A stretch of DNA of 33,345 bases from RGIG3159 sp034927685 (GTDB lineage Bacteria > Bacillota > Clostridia > Oscillospirales > Oscillospiraceae), in NCBI GenBank assembly GCA_034927685.1, contig JAYFPO010000011.1, positions 1-33,345 on the forward strand, given 5' to 3'. The notes beneath the pieces are model-generated. The model was not told the DNA's origin. It made no database searches and saw only the letters and a program-made list of their open reading frames with translations. This document shows positions 15,445-24,065 of the stretch, one piece after another (position 1 is the stretch's first letter; each line of letters opens with the position of its first letter). A program made the position numbers and the translations under genes.

Positions 15445-15716
15445 GATTTGCCCTTTCCGCTGAGAAGCTGCGTGACGGCCTCGTAGCCGCCGGTCGCGGC
15501 CAGACCGGAGACGATGCCAACCGCAATGGCGGTCAGTACATCCCCCGCCGGGAAACCCGGCATGGCGAACCGCGCGATGACGCCCAGCGCCCCGCCCAGT
15601 ACGCCGCAGATCGTAGGCAGCCATTTATTGTCCAGCTTCGTCGCCTTGACGCCGGACGCCGCCAGATAGCAGATGACGGTGATGACCGCCACCGATGTGA
15701 TTCCTGAAATCTCCAT
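15441..15716 (-). CDS. Phage holin
   Basis: The 91-residue protein has two or three hydrophobic segments (ITSVAVITVICYLAASGV, WLPTICGVLGGALGVIA, DVLTAIAVGIVSGLAATGG) and a charged C-terminus, like Hol44/PF16079-type holins of Clostridia phages. It would form the membrane lesion that releases the amidase. ATG 15716 is used, with AAAGGAG six bases upstream. The 94 bases to the upstream gene contain ACGGGC...GCCCGT plus TTTTT on minus, a possible attenuator. Confidence 0.82.
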   Translation of the reverse strand: MEISGITSVAVITVICYLAASGVKATKLDNKWLPTICGVLGGALGVIARFAMPGFPAGDVLTAIAVGIVSGLAATGGYEAVTQLLSGKGKS

Positions 15717-15810
15717 AGTGCTCCTTTCCCAAAAACGGGCAGTTCCCCCAAATTTCGGGCGCCCGTACATGATATGCGCGGCCGCCTGGATTTGTCCCAG
15801 ACCGCGCCCC

Positions 15811-16104
15811 CTACCATCCTATGCGGGCAAACAGGACCGCAATGACCGTGGACAAGATGCAGATCAGCACTTTTTCCGTCACGGACTCCCAGCGGCGGCC
15901 CGGCTTCATCGTCAGCGTCTTGACGTCGTCCTTGATCTCCCGCAGGTCGTCTTTGATGTTCTGCTGCTCGGTTTGCAGGGCCGTCATCGCCACCAGCAGG
16001 CGGTCGCATTCGTCCTGCCGCTCCTCCAGCCGGTCCAGACGCTTCTGGTTGGACTTTCCACGCTGCTCCGCCTCGGTCAGGCGCTGCAGCTCGTCTCCCG
16101 TCAT
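15811..16104 (-). CDS. XhlA-like phage protein (coiled coil plus C-terminal anchor)
   Basis: The 97-residue protein has a long charged coiled coil (about 1-65, rich in Q, E, R, K and D with regular leucines: QKRLDRLEERQDECDRLL, ALQTEQQNIKDDLREIKDDV). A single C-terminal membrane helix follows (VLICILSTVIAVLFARIGW). This is the layout of haemolysin XhlA and similar lysis-associated phage proteins that work with holins. ATG 16104 is chosen; a GTG at 16113 overlapping the upstream stop would add three residues and is a real alternative. Neighbours are a peptidoglycan-binding virion protein and the holin. Confidence 0.75.
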   Translation of the reverse strand: MTGDELQRLTEAEQRGKSNQKRLDRLEERQDECDRLLVAMTALQTEQQNIKDDLREIKDDVKTLTMKPGRRWESVTEKVLICILSTVIAVLFARIGW

Positions 16105-16109
16105 TCCGC

Positions 16110-16970
16110 TCACCCCATCAGCAGCTCCTGCCGCCAGCGGTAGTCGGAATTTTCCAGCTTCGCCTTTTGCAGGTAGTAGTCGAGCAGATCCTGATACTCT
16201 TCGTAGCTCAGACTCTCGGTGCTCTCGAGCTGCTTCCGGGCGGTCTCGGCGGCGCTCTGCCGGTCGCTCTCCGCATCGCGGTAGCGGTCGTAGGCCACGC
16301 CGTACTGTTCCTGTGCCGCGCTGTAGCGGTCCTGAAGCGCGTCGCCCTCCTGGTCGTAGCGGTCCTGCGCCGCGGCATAGAGGTCGGGGACCTTGTCGCT
16401 CAGCTGCTGCAAATAGGCGCTGTACTGCTGCTGTCCGGCGGTCTCGGCGTAGGTCGAGCCGTAGCCGCCGGTGAGGGCCGCCGCCTGGCCCATCGTGTCC
16501 TCCATCGCCGACCGGCCCAGCCGCTCGTACTGGTCCTTGTACTGCTGGTAGGTCGGGTCGTCCTCGAGCGAGTAGGTGAAGTCGGCGCGGCCCTGCAGCT
16601 CGTCGTAGATGCTTTGCAGGTCCGTGTCCGACGGGGCCGCCGCCGCCGGAACCGCCAGGGCGGCTTCGTAGTCCGCCTGCGCCTGCCGGACCGCCTCGGA
16701 GGGCTGATACGCCGCCGAGAGGCCCGCCGCCGTGTCGTCCGAGAGCCCGCCGATCACCGTCTGGGACGGCGTCGCGCTGCTGAGCGCGCCGAGGGTCTGA
16801 TCCCCGGCGATGCCGTCGACGGAGAGATTGTTCTTGGATTGGTAGTCGCGGACGGCGGCCTGGGTTTTTTGGCCGTAGATGCCGTCCACGGAGAGGCCGT
16901 AGCCGGCGGAATTCAGCTTCGTTTGCAGATCGCTGACGTCCGATCCGCTGGATCCGTAAGTAAGCAGCAT
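16110..16970 (-). CDS. Phage structural protein with N-terminal peptidoglycan-binding domain
   Basis: The 286-residue protein opens with a PG_binding_1 domain (residues 1-62: GSSGSDVSDLQTKLNSAGY, VDGIYGQKTQAAVRDYQ, LSVDGIAGDQTLGAL). The middle is a linker rich in Ala, Ser and Gln. From about residue 150 it has GGYGSTYAETAGQQQYSAYL and Tyr/Gln/Asp-rich helical stretches with repeated DRY and QY pairs, ending in a coiled coil. I recall similar GGYG.SYA.TAGQQ proteins near N4-gp56-type capsid genes in Clostridia phages, probably virion internal or ejection proteins; this is from memory and function is unproven. ATG 16970 has GAGG upstream, and the preceding 60 bases are unusually A-rich (minus strand). 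Confidence 0.72.
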   Translation of the reverse strand: MLLTYGSSGSDVSDLQTKLNSAGYGLSVDGIYGQKTQAAVRDYQSKNNLSVDGIAGDQTLGALSSATPSQTVIGGLSDDTAAGLSAAYQPSEAVRQAQADYEAALAVPAAAAPSDTDLQSIYDELQGRADFTYSLEDDPTYQQYKDQYERLGRSAMEDTMGQAAALTGGYGSTYAETAGQQQYSAYLQQLSDKVPDLYAAAQDRYDQEGDALQDRYSAAQEQYGVAYDRYRDAESDRQSAAETARKQLESTESLSYEEYQDLLDYYLQKAKLENSDYRWRQELLMG

Positions 16971-17565
16971 AGGGTATTCCTCCTTCGCATGTTTTTCTTG
17001 ATTTGCGATTGACTTTTGATTTGTAGGTTTTATGGTTGTTCCATCGCGCCCGGCGCTTGCAGGCCCGTCGAGAGACCGTGCCGCCGTGCCGGATGAGGGG
17101 CTCCTCCGTAAGCCTTCCCCCTCGGGGGAAGGTGTCACGGCTTCGCCGTGACGGATGAGGGGCGACGACGAACCAGCCACAATTTTCGCTTCGTGCCCGT
17201 CTCCCACCTCATCAGTCAGCTTCGCTGACAGCTGACGTTCGGAGTCCGGCTTGCCACCGGCAAGCCGGTTGGATCTTAAAGCGCGCTTCGCGCTACCCTC
17301 AAGGGGAAGCCTTTTCCCGTAAGCCTTCCCCCTTGGGGGAAGGTGCTGAGCGCAGCGAAGCGGATGAGGGGTGACGACGCAGCCGTGACGGATGAGGGGC
17401 GACGACGAACCAGCCGCGAAATTCGCTTTGTGGCCGTTTCCCACCTCATCAGTCATTTGCTGCGCAAATGCCAGCTTCCCCTCAAGGGGAAGCCATGTTG
17501 GTGCGCCCCCGTAAGCCTCCCTCACAGAGGGAGCCAAGGCTCGCGCTCCCCCGGCAGCCGTCCTT
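16971..17565. repeat. Repeat block inside the phage cassette
   Basis: Next to the gene start, an A-rich leader on minus (16985-17045) contains CAAATCAA twice. The rest (about 17095-17530) is two type-A composites with a type-N plug (17232-17296) and a chimeric last arm: CGTAAGCCTCCCTCACAGAG next to GGGAGCC. Frames reading through it would join two phage genes by chance only; no gene is supported. Confidence 0.8.
17232..17296 (-). repeat. Type-N plug, copy 3
   Basis: Inverted roughly 66-bp plug within a right-hand type-A arm: CTGACGTTCGGAGTCCGGCT at its left end, GCGCGCTTCGCGCTAC at its right end. Confidence 0.8.
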
Positions 17566-17835
17566 TTAGCCGCTTCCGCCGCCCTCTGTCGGTGCTTGCA
17601 GGCCGTCCAGGATCTCCCGCGCCTCTTCCCGGCCTTGCAGGACCGCGCTGTAGTCCTCGTCCAGCGTCTTCCCGGCAAACTGCGCCTCCATGATTTTGGC
17701 CGGGATGTAATCGGTCTGCTGCAAAAAGGTGCGATAAAATCCCGCCTCGGTCGCGGCCGTGTCGCCGTGGCGCTCTTTGTACCAGGACAGGGGCTGCATG
17801 TGATATCGGTCAAGTATTTCGGCTTGTATCATCAT
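17566..17835 (-). CDS. Small phage protein of unknown function
   Basis: The 89-residue acidic protein (QAEILDRYHMQPLSWYKERH, FYRTFLQQTDYIPAKIMEAQ, SAVLQGREEAREILDGL) lies eight bases after the DUF859-type gene. Its start has GAGGG five bases upstream of the MM pair (17835). It has no membrane segment. Small proteins with a conserved YI..K..EA.F.G block follow tail or fibre genes in other Clostridia phages, but I cannot name a family. Confidence 0.65.
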   Translation of the reverse strand: MMIQAEILDRYHMQPLSWYKERHGDTAATEAGFYRTFLQQTDYIPAKIMEAQFAGKTLDEDYSAVLQGREEAREILDGLQAPTEGGGSG

Positions 17836-17843
17836 TCGATCCC

Positions 17844-19595
17844 TCATTTCCATTTGCCGATGGCGTAGATGGAGACATAGGCCGTAATACCGGCTGTAGA
17901 AACCGGCCGGTACAGCCACCAGCTCCCGGTGCTCGCGGCGCTGTTGCCGCCGGGCTCCACAAACACGACGCCGCCGGACGACATGCCGGCAAACATCATC
18001 TGCGCCGGGACGGCGGTGAAGGCAAACGGGTAGGCGTCCGGCCCGTAGGCGCTCGTGCTCTCGTAAAAGACGCCCCACGGCACGGTGCAGCTGACATTGC
18101 CGCAGCTTCGCACGCGCCAGCACTCGGCCACGCCGGAGGCCCACTTGCGCCAGCTCCAATAGGCATTGCCGCCGGTCTCCACGACGAAATCGTTCAGCAT
18201 GTTCCCCTGAATTTTCAGCGGCCAGACGCTTTCCAGCAGGTTGTCCTGCTCCGCGTACTTTCCGAAGGCCGCGCCGAGGCCGCCGTCCTTCAGGTGGAAG
18301 GCCACGTTCGCGGTGGGGACGGTCGCGCTGACCGATTTCTCGCTTCCGAGTGAATCGATCGCCGAAAGCTCGACGACATAGGACGCGGCCGCGTCGAAGC
18401 CGGAGACGACGCTGCCGGAGGAGAGCGCGCTCCACCCGGAAAGGGTGCCGGAGGCGGGCTTATACCGCCAGCGGAGGGAGACACTGTTTCTTTCCCCAAC
18501 GGAGGTGCAGGAGGCCGCGAGCGTCAGCTTGAGGAAGGTCCCGTCGTCCCTGGCGGTCCCGTTTTCGTCGCAGCGGGCCGCCGAAGCGTCGGTGATCGTC
18601 GGCGCGGCGTAGTCGCAGACCGTGATTTTTTCTCCGAGGCTGCGGGCAATCCTGCCCCGGGAATCCCGCGCGTACTGGTACGGCTGGATCGTCCCGGCGG
18701 TTTGTAAAAAGCCGGTTTGGCCGGAGGACCCGGTCCACTCGCTGTAGCCGCTGACGAGACACTGTTCCGCAATCGTGGAACCGTACACGCCGGATACCGC
18801 GGCGCTCCAGGAGAGTTTTGTCAGTCCCTTGATGGCAACGCCCCAGCCGTTTGCCACGGTATTTGGATTCACCAGCGCGACGGAAAAGTCGGAGATGGTC
18901 GGGACCATGTCGTCCGGGACGTAGATCGTCACAGCGTAGACGTTTTCCCCGATCAGGGTCCCGGACGCATTGTAAGTACGAAGTGTGATGCCTCCCGTTC
19001 CGCTGGTGGAGTTTGGGATCTTACTTGCCAGCGTAAGCGGAGGAGTCCAGGCGCAGGACGTGGAAACGCCGCTTGCAATTGTCCCGGACGCGCTGCCGAA
19101 CGTGTACAGAATGGTATGCGTAAAGCTACTGTCGGCCCGGTTGATCGAAATGGTCCCCTCTTGATCCATCGTGAATGAGCCGAAGGAGGCGGTGGAGGCA
19201 CGGGGAATCGCGGCGAGGTCGAAGGTTTTGCTGCCGGAGGTCGTAAGACCGGCATAGGCGGTGCCGGAGGGGCCGGTCACGGAGCCGTAGAAGGAGACGG
19301 ACTTCGTGCCGTCTGCGTCGTGGTCCACCGGGATGGTCGTGGTTGCGACCGTCGTCCAGTCCAACACGGTGAGCTGGACGGAGCCGGAAACGGTTTGGTT
19401 GCCGATGGACAGGGCATAGCTCCAATTGCCCTTTGTAGCTGCGGTCGAGTTTTCCTTTGCGACGTACAGCGTTGCCGTGACCGCAGATTTGTTTGACGCG
19501 ACGTCCTTCTCGGAAGTCCACTCGATTTTCCCAATGAGGACGCCGTCGCCGGGGCTTGTGGACGATTTATTGAGCGTAATGATTACAGGATCCAT
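17844..19595 (-). CDS. DUF859-like phage minor structural protein
   Basis: The 583-residue protein is rich in Ser, Thr and Gly and mostly predicted beta structure. Its plan of immunoglobulin-like repeats (GSGSV-type strands, IPRASTASFGSF near 130-141, VPDDMVPTISDFSVAL near 230-245, GEKITVCDYAAPTITDASA near 325-343) and C-terminal tip region ENVAFHLKDGG-like (here VAFHLKDGGLGAAFGKYAEQ) matches DUF859 minor structural proteins of Gram-positive siphophages. A host-binding or tip role is likely. The C-terminal 110 residues, with many Trp, look like a receptor-binding head. The ribosome-binding site (AGGAAAA) is weak. It is separated from the upstream phage gene by a repeat block. Confidence 0.75.
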   Translation of the reverse strand: MDPVIITLNKSSTSPGDGVLIGKIEWTSEKDVASNKSAVTATLYVAKENSTAATKGNWSYALSIGNQTVSGSVQLTVLDWTTVATTTIPVDHDADGTKSVSFYGSVTGPSGTAYAGLTTSGSKTFDLAAIPRASTASFGSFTMDQEGTISINRADSSFTHTILYTFGSASGTIASGVSTSCAWTPPLTLASKIPNSTSGTGGITLRTYNASGTLIGENVYAVTIYVPDDMVPTISDFSVALVNPNTVANGWGVAIKGLTKLSWSAAVSGVYGSTIAEQCLVSGYSEWTGSSGQTGFLQTAGTIQPYQYARDSRGRIARSLGEKITVCDYAAPTITDASAARCDENGTARDDGTFLKLTLAASCTSVGERNSVSLRWRYKPASGTLSGWSALSSGSVVSGFDAAASYVVELSAIDSLGSEKSVSATVPTANVAFHLKDGGLGAAFGKYAEQDNLLESVWPLKIQGNMLNDFVVETGGNAYWSWRKWASGVAECWRVRSCGNVSCTVPWGVFYESTSAYGPDAYPFAFTAVPAQMMFAGMSSGGVVFVEPGGNSAASTGSWWLYRPVSTAGITAYVSIYAIGKWK

Positions 19596-20067
19596 GGTAT
19601 GTTTTTCCTACCTTTCCAGGCTTCTCCCGGTAAGCCTCCCTCTGAGGAGGGAGGTGGTGCGGCTTCGCCGCGACGGATGAGGGGGCAGGTTGGCAATACC
19701 CGGAAGCATGGGACTGCCTCCGGCGGCTGGCTTTATGTGCGCGCAGAAAGCCAGGAAAGACGCGTGCCCGGGCTCCGGTAAAAGTCGCCCGGGGGATGCG
19801 GTGCGGACAAGAACCCATCCGCCGCAGCACTGCCTCCTACCAACCTTCTCACCACCGCGCACGCTGCGCTACCGCGCGGCGGCTCCGTTTTTCCGCAGGG
19901 CCGCGAAGTTCGCTCTCCCGTAAGCCTTCCCCCGAGGGGGAAGGTGTCGCCGCAGGCGACGGATGAGGGGCGACGACGGACGGGGTGCGATTTCCGCTTT
20001 GTGGCCGTATCCCACCTCATCAGTCAGCTTCCCCTCAAGGGGAAGCCTTTTTTGCGCACACGCTGCG
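19596..20067. repeat. Repeat block inside the phage cassette
   Basis: A chimeric composite opens with a type-C arm hairpin (GCCTCCCTCTGAGGAGGGAGG, broken here as CCTCCCTC/GAGGGAGG) that continues with a type-A tail (GACGGATGAGGGG). It then has a type-D core (19698-19896), and a complete type-A composite at about 19920-20050 ends GGGGAAGCCTTTTTTGCG beside the stop of the 240-residue gene. No gene is supported. Confidence 0.82.
19698..19896 (+). repeat. Type-D long-core repeat, copy 3
   Basis: The first stem is slightly damaged (GGCTTTATG/CAGAAAGCC). The CCCGGGC/GCCCGGG module and terminal hairpin are present, followed by CTCCGTTTTTCC. The terminal stem has one unpaired position (CCACCGCGC against GCGCGGCGG). 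Confidence 0.85.
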
Positions 20068-20790
20068 TCATCCGCCCCACTTCACCGCGAGGCCGCTGCC
20101 TGTCGAAACGATCCACTTCCCGACCGTCAGCCGGTCCGCAATCGTCGCCTCTTTGATGTAGAGCTGCCGGTTCGAGACGTAGGCCACCTCCACGTCGTAC
20201 TGCCAGAAGCTCAGCCGGCTGGCGGTAAAGGTGGAGCGGAACTGGTTCGGGTCCACCTTGACGGTCTCATTGCCGCTTCCGTCGGTGACGGTGGTCGTCA
20301 CCAGCCCCTGCCCGACCGCCACGCCGTAGACCGGCGTCTCGCCGTCGTAGCTGACGATGCCGGTGCGGATATACCCCTCCGCCTCGGTCCGGTAGCGCTG
20401 AAACGCCGTGTCCACCGCGTCCATGTTCGCCTGCAAATCCGACGCGAATTTGTAATACTGCGTGATATTCGCCGGATTGGCCTCCAGCTGCGCGGAAAGC
20501 TGCTGCACATAGCTTCCAAAATCCGCCTGCGCGAGATAGGTCCCGGAGAGCGACGCGGAGAGCGTCTCCAGCTCCGACCGGACGATCGTGGCCGTCTTGA
20601 CGACAAGCGCCTTCAGGCTTTGGACCTGCTGCCGCAGCTCCGTCTTCCCGGCGGTCTGGCCGACGGCCGTCTGGACCGCGGCGGTTCCGGTCTCGAGCTG
20701 CGAAAGCGCCAGATTGAGCTGCTCCGCCATGCCGAAGAGGTAGGAGTAAGTCCGCCGCTCGATGCCGCCCGGCGGCATGGAAAGCGTCAT
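20068..20790 (-). CDS. Phage structural protein, unassigned (240 aa)
   Basis: The protein has a helical N-terminal two-thirds with heptad-like patterning (EQLNLALSQLETGTAAVQTA, LRQQVQSLKALVVKTATIV, LSAQLEANPANITQYYKFAS, DLQANMDAVDTAFQRY). The C-terminal part is beta-rich and ends in WIVSTGSGLAVKWGG, as in some baseplate or fibre-attachment proteins. ATG 20790 overlaps the stop of the 562-residue gene (ATGA). A fibre or baseplate linker role is inferred from position; I do not recognise a named family. Confidence 0.65.
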   Translation of the reverse strand: MTLSMPPGGIERRTYSYLFGMAEQLNLALSQLETGTAAVQTAVGQTAGKTELRQQVQSLKALVVKTATIVRSELETLSASLSGTYLAQADFGSYVQQLSAQLEANPANITQYYKFASDLQANMDAVDTAFQRYRTEAEGYIRTGIVSYDGETPVYGVAVGQGLVTTTVTDGSGNETVKVDPNQFRSTFTASRLSFWQYDVEVAYVSNRQLYIKEATIADRLTVGKWIVSTGSGLAVKWGG

Positions 20791-22475
20791 CCCTCGTCAC
20801 TCCCTTTCTCCAGCAGCCGCGACAGCGAGTAGAGCCGGAAGCTGCCGCTGCCCGTGATCCGCAGCCGCAGATGGTCGCAGCGCCGCGGCAGAATCGGCAG
20901 CGTGAACGACCGCAGACCCAGCGATTCCACGCGCCCGGCCGCGTGCCAGATGCCGTCCCCGTCGTACTGGAGCGAGACCGTCATGCTCCCGCCCAGGTTG
21001 CAGCGCAGCCGCAGCCGCGAGAGGTACTTACTCTCCGGCACGTCGAGGCCGAGGTCGGCGGTCTCCAGCATGAATTCCACCGGCTCCTCCCCGTCCCCGT
21101 CCACGCCGGTCATCGAGAGCAGCCGCCCGTCGGCGCAGAGGCCGTATAGCTCCCAGTTGCAGGCGGCGAAGGAGAGGACCTCCAGCGCGTCCTGCTCGTA
21201 CCAGAAGTTCCGGGCCGTGTCCAGCAAAAACAGGTGGGGCGCGCCGCCCGGGTCCTGCATCGAGAGGTAGTAGTCCGCGCCCAGCGCCCCGCCGACGGCG
21301 GCGCGGTACCGGCATGCGCCCAGCGCGTCGGAGACCCGGACCGGCAGCGCGCCGTCGTAGCGGGAGACGCCGTCCGGGGACTTGTAGTAGAGCGCCCCGC
21401 CGACCACCGCCAGACTGCCGCCGCAGCCGCGCTGCACCCCGGCGCATTGGAGCGTCGTCACCTGATGCGCCCCGGCTGCCGACGGGTAGACCCGTTCGAG
21501 CGAGGTCTCGCGGAAGAAGATCGGGCTGCCCTGGAAGGTCGCCGCGCCGGTGAAGGCGCCGTCCGCGCCGCGCGAGGCCGCCCACGAATCGGTGGAGAGG
21601 CCCGCGTAGCAGTGCCAGTTTTTAAAGTCGCCGAGCTTGCAGCAGGAGAGCTCGTTGACCGGCTTGCCGTCCACCAGGCCGTACTTGCAGCCCCAGAGGC
21701 GGTTGCCGCACTCCACGACATAGTCGAGGTCCGGCACCGTCCGCGTGACGGTCAGGGGGTCCGTCTGGGAGACGGCGGCGCAGACGCCGGGCACCACGAG
21801 GCAGTCCGCCTCCGCCAGCGCCGCGACGCACAGGCCGGAAAGGCCCGAAGGCCCGCCGGACAGCGCAACGCCGTCGCCCGCCGCGAAGCCCGCGCCGACG
21901 CCCGTCGCGCCGATCCGCACATGGCAGGACACCGTCTCCCAGCCGCTCTCACCGTAGCGAAGCAGGGCAGGGCCGTCCGGCGAGAGCCAGTACGCGCCGG
22001 CGGCGGGGGAGTCCGGGGCCGTGTCGGCGGAGAGGTAGGTGTAGGCCGCGCCGGTCTCGTCGCAGAGGGTGAAGGTCACGGTCCCGGCGGTGGTCACGGT
22101 GTGCTCCAGCGGGCCGTAGTCGGTGAGGTCCTGGGTGTTCAGGTATTTTTTGTCCGGGAACACGACGGCGTAGGCCCCCATGGAGACGAGGGTTTTTGGC
22201 CCCGTCGTCAGCCCGAGCGGGACGGCGTAGCCGTTCATGCAGAGGTTCTCGCCGTCCGCATAGAGGAGGGCGTCCTTGGCGAGGAGGCCGCCGGGGGCCT
22301 GGAGGGTGGTCACGAGGCCCCGGCCCGGACGGGCCGAGAGCACGGGGTACTCGCCGCCCCAGAGATTTTTCATGGCGGCGCAGGCGCCGTCGCGCGGTCT
22401 CGGCCGCAGGTCGAGGCCGGGAAAGGCCTCGGTGGTGACCCGCTTGGCGGAAACCGCTTCCGCACGAGGTAACAT
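20787..22475 (-). CDS. Large phage structural protein, unassigned (562 aa)
   Basis: ATG 22475 is used because AAAGGAG lies five bases upstream; a longer frame to 22538 has no support. The protein is beta-rich with repeated units of about 50-60 residues, each with aromatic/Gly blade-like strands (ALLYADGENLCMNGYAVPLG, YAVVFPDKKYLN, VVECGNRLWGCKYGLVDGKP, ALYYKSPDGVSRYDG, YGLCADGRLLSMTGVDGDGE). It looks like a beta-propeller or similar tail/collar component. The C-terminal 120 residues (LRLRCNLGGSMTVSLQYDGD, HLRLRITGSGSFRLYSLSRL) form a jelly-roll-like module common in tail proteins of podovirus-like phages. Position between connector-like and fibre genes fits a tail-tube or nozzle component; this is inference. 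Confidence 0.68.
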   Translation of the reverse strand: MLPRAEAVSAKRVTTEAFPGLDLRPRPRDGACAAMKNLWGGEYPVLSARPGRGLVTTLQAPGGLLAKDALLYADGENLCMNGYAVPLGLTTGPKTLVSMGAYAVVFPDKKYLNTQDLTDYGPLEHTVTTAGTVTFTLCDETGAAYTYLSADTAPDSPAAGAYWLSPDGPALLRYGESGWETVSCHVRIGATGVGAGFAAGDGVALSGGPSGLSGLCVAALAEADCLVVPGVCAAVSQTDPLTVTRTVPDLDYVVECGNRLWGCKYGLVDGKPVNELSCCKLGDFKNWHCYAGLSTDSWAASRGADGAFTGAATFQGSPIFFRETSLERVYPSAAGAHQVTTLQCAGVQRGCGGSLAVVGGALYYKSPDGVSRYDGALPVRVSDALGACRYRAAVGGALGADYYLSMQDPGGAPHLFLLDTARNFWYEQDALEVLSFAACNWELYGLCADGRLLSMTGVDGDGEEPVEFMLETADLGLDVPESKYLSRLRLRCNLGGSMTVSLQYDGDGIWHAAGRVESLGLRSFTLPILPRRCDHLRLRITGSGSFRLYSLSRLLEKGSDEG

Positions 22476-22711
22476 GGCTGCTCCTTTCTGTAATGGGGGT
22501 GAGGCCGGGAGGCGTACAGGGCGCGCACGGGTGCGCACGGGGTGCGTACAGGGTGCTCTCCCGTACGCCTTCCCCTATGAGGGGAAGGCTCGTTGGCGCG
22601 CTCCCGTAAGCCTTCCCCCGTGGGGGAAGGTGGCACGGCGAAGCCGTGACGGATGAGGGGCGACGACAGAGCGGCGACGGGTATTGGGCTCCCGTGAGCC
22701 TCCCTCTGCGA

Positions 22712-22778
22712 GTAGCGCGAAGCGCGCTTTGAATCTAACCGGCTTGCCGGTGGCAAGCCGGACCCCGAACGTCAGGTG
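22712..22778 (+). repeat. Type-N plug, copy 4
   Basis: GTAGCGCGAAGCGCGCTTTG ... CGTCAGGTG placed in a type-C arm: CCTCCCTCTGCGA lies to its left and GCGCGGC to its right. The same plug therefore serves both arm families. Confidence 0.8.
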
Positions 22779-22844
22779 GCGCGGCCTTGCCGTGACGGAG
22801 GGAGAGAACCCACGAAGATTCCAACATTACGCGGCAGCGGCAGT

Positions 22845-23042
22845 GCCCGGATGCGTGGGTGATCTCCGGCGGCTGCCTTTCTGTCCGTGCAGAAAGGCAG
22901 GAAAGACGCGTGCCCGGGCTCCGGTAAAAGTCGCCCGGGGGATGCGGCGGCGACAAGGACCCATCCGCCGAAAAGACCGCCCCCTGCCAACCTTCCCGCC
23001 GCCGCGCACGCTGCGCTACCGCGCGGCGGCTTCGTTTTTCCG
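22845..23042 (+). repeat. Type-D long-core repeat, copy 4
   Basis: The first stem reads CTGCCTTTCTG / CAGAAAGGCAG, whereas other copies have CTGGCTTTCTG / CAGAAAGCCAG. The change on both sides preserves pairing. The terminal hairpin CCGCCGCGC/GCGCGGCGG is followed by CTTCGTTTTTCC. The left flank is a type-C arm and the right flank a type-A arm. Confidence 0.87.
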
Positions 23043-23535
23043 GTAAGATCGTTTTTCCGCTTTGTGGCCGTTTCCCACCTCATCCGCTTCGCTGCGCTCA
23101 GCACCTTCCCCTCATAGGGGAAGGCTTTTTTGCGCTCTCTCCCGTAAGCCTTCCCCAGAGGGGGAAGGTGTCGCCGCAGGCGACGGATGAGGGGCGACCG
23201 TCAGCCTCCCTCTGCGAGGGAGGTGGCGCGGCAAAGCCGCGACGGAGGGAGAGAAAACGTGGAGAATTCATCGTAGCGTGGCGGAAAGAGAGCCGCTCTC
23301 TCCCTCAGTCTCGCTCCGCTCGCCAGCTCCCTCACAGAGGGAGCCAAGGTGCGCTCTCCCGTAAGCCTTCCCCCTCAGGGGAAGGTGTCGCCGCAGGCGA
23401 CGGCTGAGGGGCGGCGGCGAACCAGCCGCGAAATTCGGTTTGTGCCAGTTTCCCACCTCATCAGTCAGCTTCGCTGACAGCTTCCCCTTGAGGGGAAGCC
23501 TTTTTGACACGTTTCCGCCCGCGTTGCGTTGCCCG

Positions 23536-23877
23536 TCAGTAGCGGCGGGGCGCGGGGGGCTTGGGGTCGCCGGTGCGGATCTGTTCCGCGGTCAGGGCGA
23601 GGTACGCGCTGTTGAACTGGTTCATGGCGTTCTGGTACCGCGTGTACTCCCCCTGAAAATACAGCGTTTTGGCCTGCAGCCAGTGGAGGTAGCACTCCTC
23701 ATGCGCCCCCGCCACCGGCAGCGCGGTTTGTGCCGTGTAGGGGGTCGCCGGGGCCGTCAGGTCCGTCTCGGCGGCGAGCAGGCTGTCCAGCGTCTCGAGC
23801 CAGCGCAGCTTTTCCGCCTCCCCGATTGCGTTCGGCAGCAGCGCGTCCGCCCGCGCGACGGCTTCGCCCGCCGTCAT
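23536..23877 (-). CDS. Phage head-tail connector-like small protein
   Basis: The 113-residue protein is mainly helical (TAGEAVARADALLPNAIGEA, EKLRWLETLDSLLAAE, ECYLHWLQAKTLYFQGEYTR, YQNAMNQFNSAYLALTAEQI). This composition and its location after the capsid gene are like head-completion/connector (gp6/gp16-type) adaptors. ATG 23877 overlaps the stop of the 63-residue gene (ATGA). Assignment is by position and helical pattern, not by a diagnostic motif. Confidence 0.65.
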   Translation of the reverse strand: MTAGEAVARADALLPNAIGEAEKLRWLETLDSLLAAETDLTAPATPYTAQTALPVAGAHEECYLHWLQAKTLYFQGEYTRYQNAMNQFNSAYLALTAEQIRTGDPKPPAPRRY

Positions 23878-24065
23878 CGGGCGCTCACCCGTTCGAGGTA
23901 CCGCTCCGACTGCCGCCGCGCCATGTCGCGGTGCAGCAGCACCTCGGAAACCGCCTCCGGGACCTCGACGTCGACGCCCCGCATGATTTTATACCGCTGC
24001 CCGCCGACGGAGACAATCTCGAAATTGTCCTCGCCGCCGCGCTCCTTCGGCAGATGAATGGTCAT
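23874..24065 (-). CDS. Small phage protein, unassigned (63 aa)
   Basis: ATG 24065 has AAAGGAG eight bases upstream. The protein starts MTIHLPKERGGEDNFEIVSV, contains GGQRYKIMRGVDVEVPEAVS and ends in an arginine-rich helix (DMARRQSERYLERV). The QRYKI.RGVDVEVPEAV segment resembles short proteins encoded next to capsid genes in other Clostridia prophages, possibly a decoration or connector accessory. No named family is claimed. It is coupled to the 113-residue gene. Confidence 0.65.
   Translation of the reverse strand: MTIHLPKERGGEDNFEIVSVGGQRYKIMRGVDVEVPEAVSEVLLHRDMARRQSERYLERVSAR

Larger units (their letters stand above)
22476..23535. repeat. Largest repeat block inside the phage cassette
   Basis: The first 70 bases hold short direct repeats (GTGCGCACGGGTGCGCACGG type). 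Type-A arms follow at about 22558-22665, then a type-C-like arm with an N plug (22712-22778), a type-D core (22845-23042), a type-A arm pair about 23080-23200, a type-C composite about 23202-23345, and a type-A composite about 23355-23505. No gene is supported in about 1 kb, although it separates two genes of the same phage transcript. Confidence 0.82.

Noticed and set aside
16110..17813. A single long protein joining the peptidoglycan-binding protein with upstream sequence to about 17813
   Set aside because: The extension reads through type-A repeats and an N plug. The internal ATG at 16970 has a clear ribosome-binding site and begins the PG_binding domain.
21234..22472. Open frame of about 412 codons on plus opposite the 562-residue phage protein
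   Set aside because: Composition is low-complexity (Ala, Arg, Gly, Val) with no motif. The minus frame has a ribosome-binding site and coupled neighbours.
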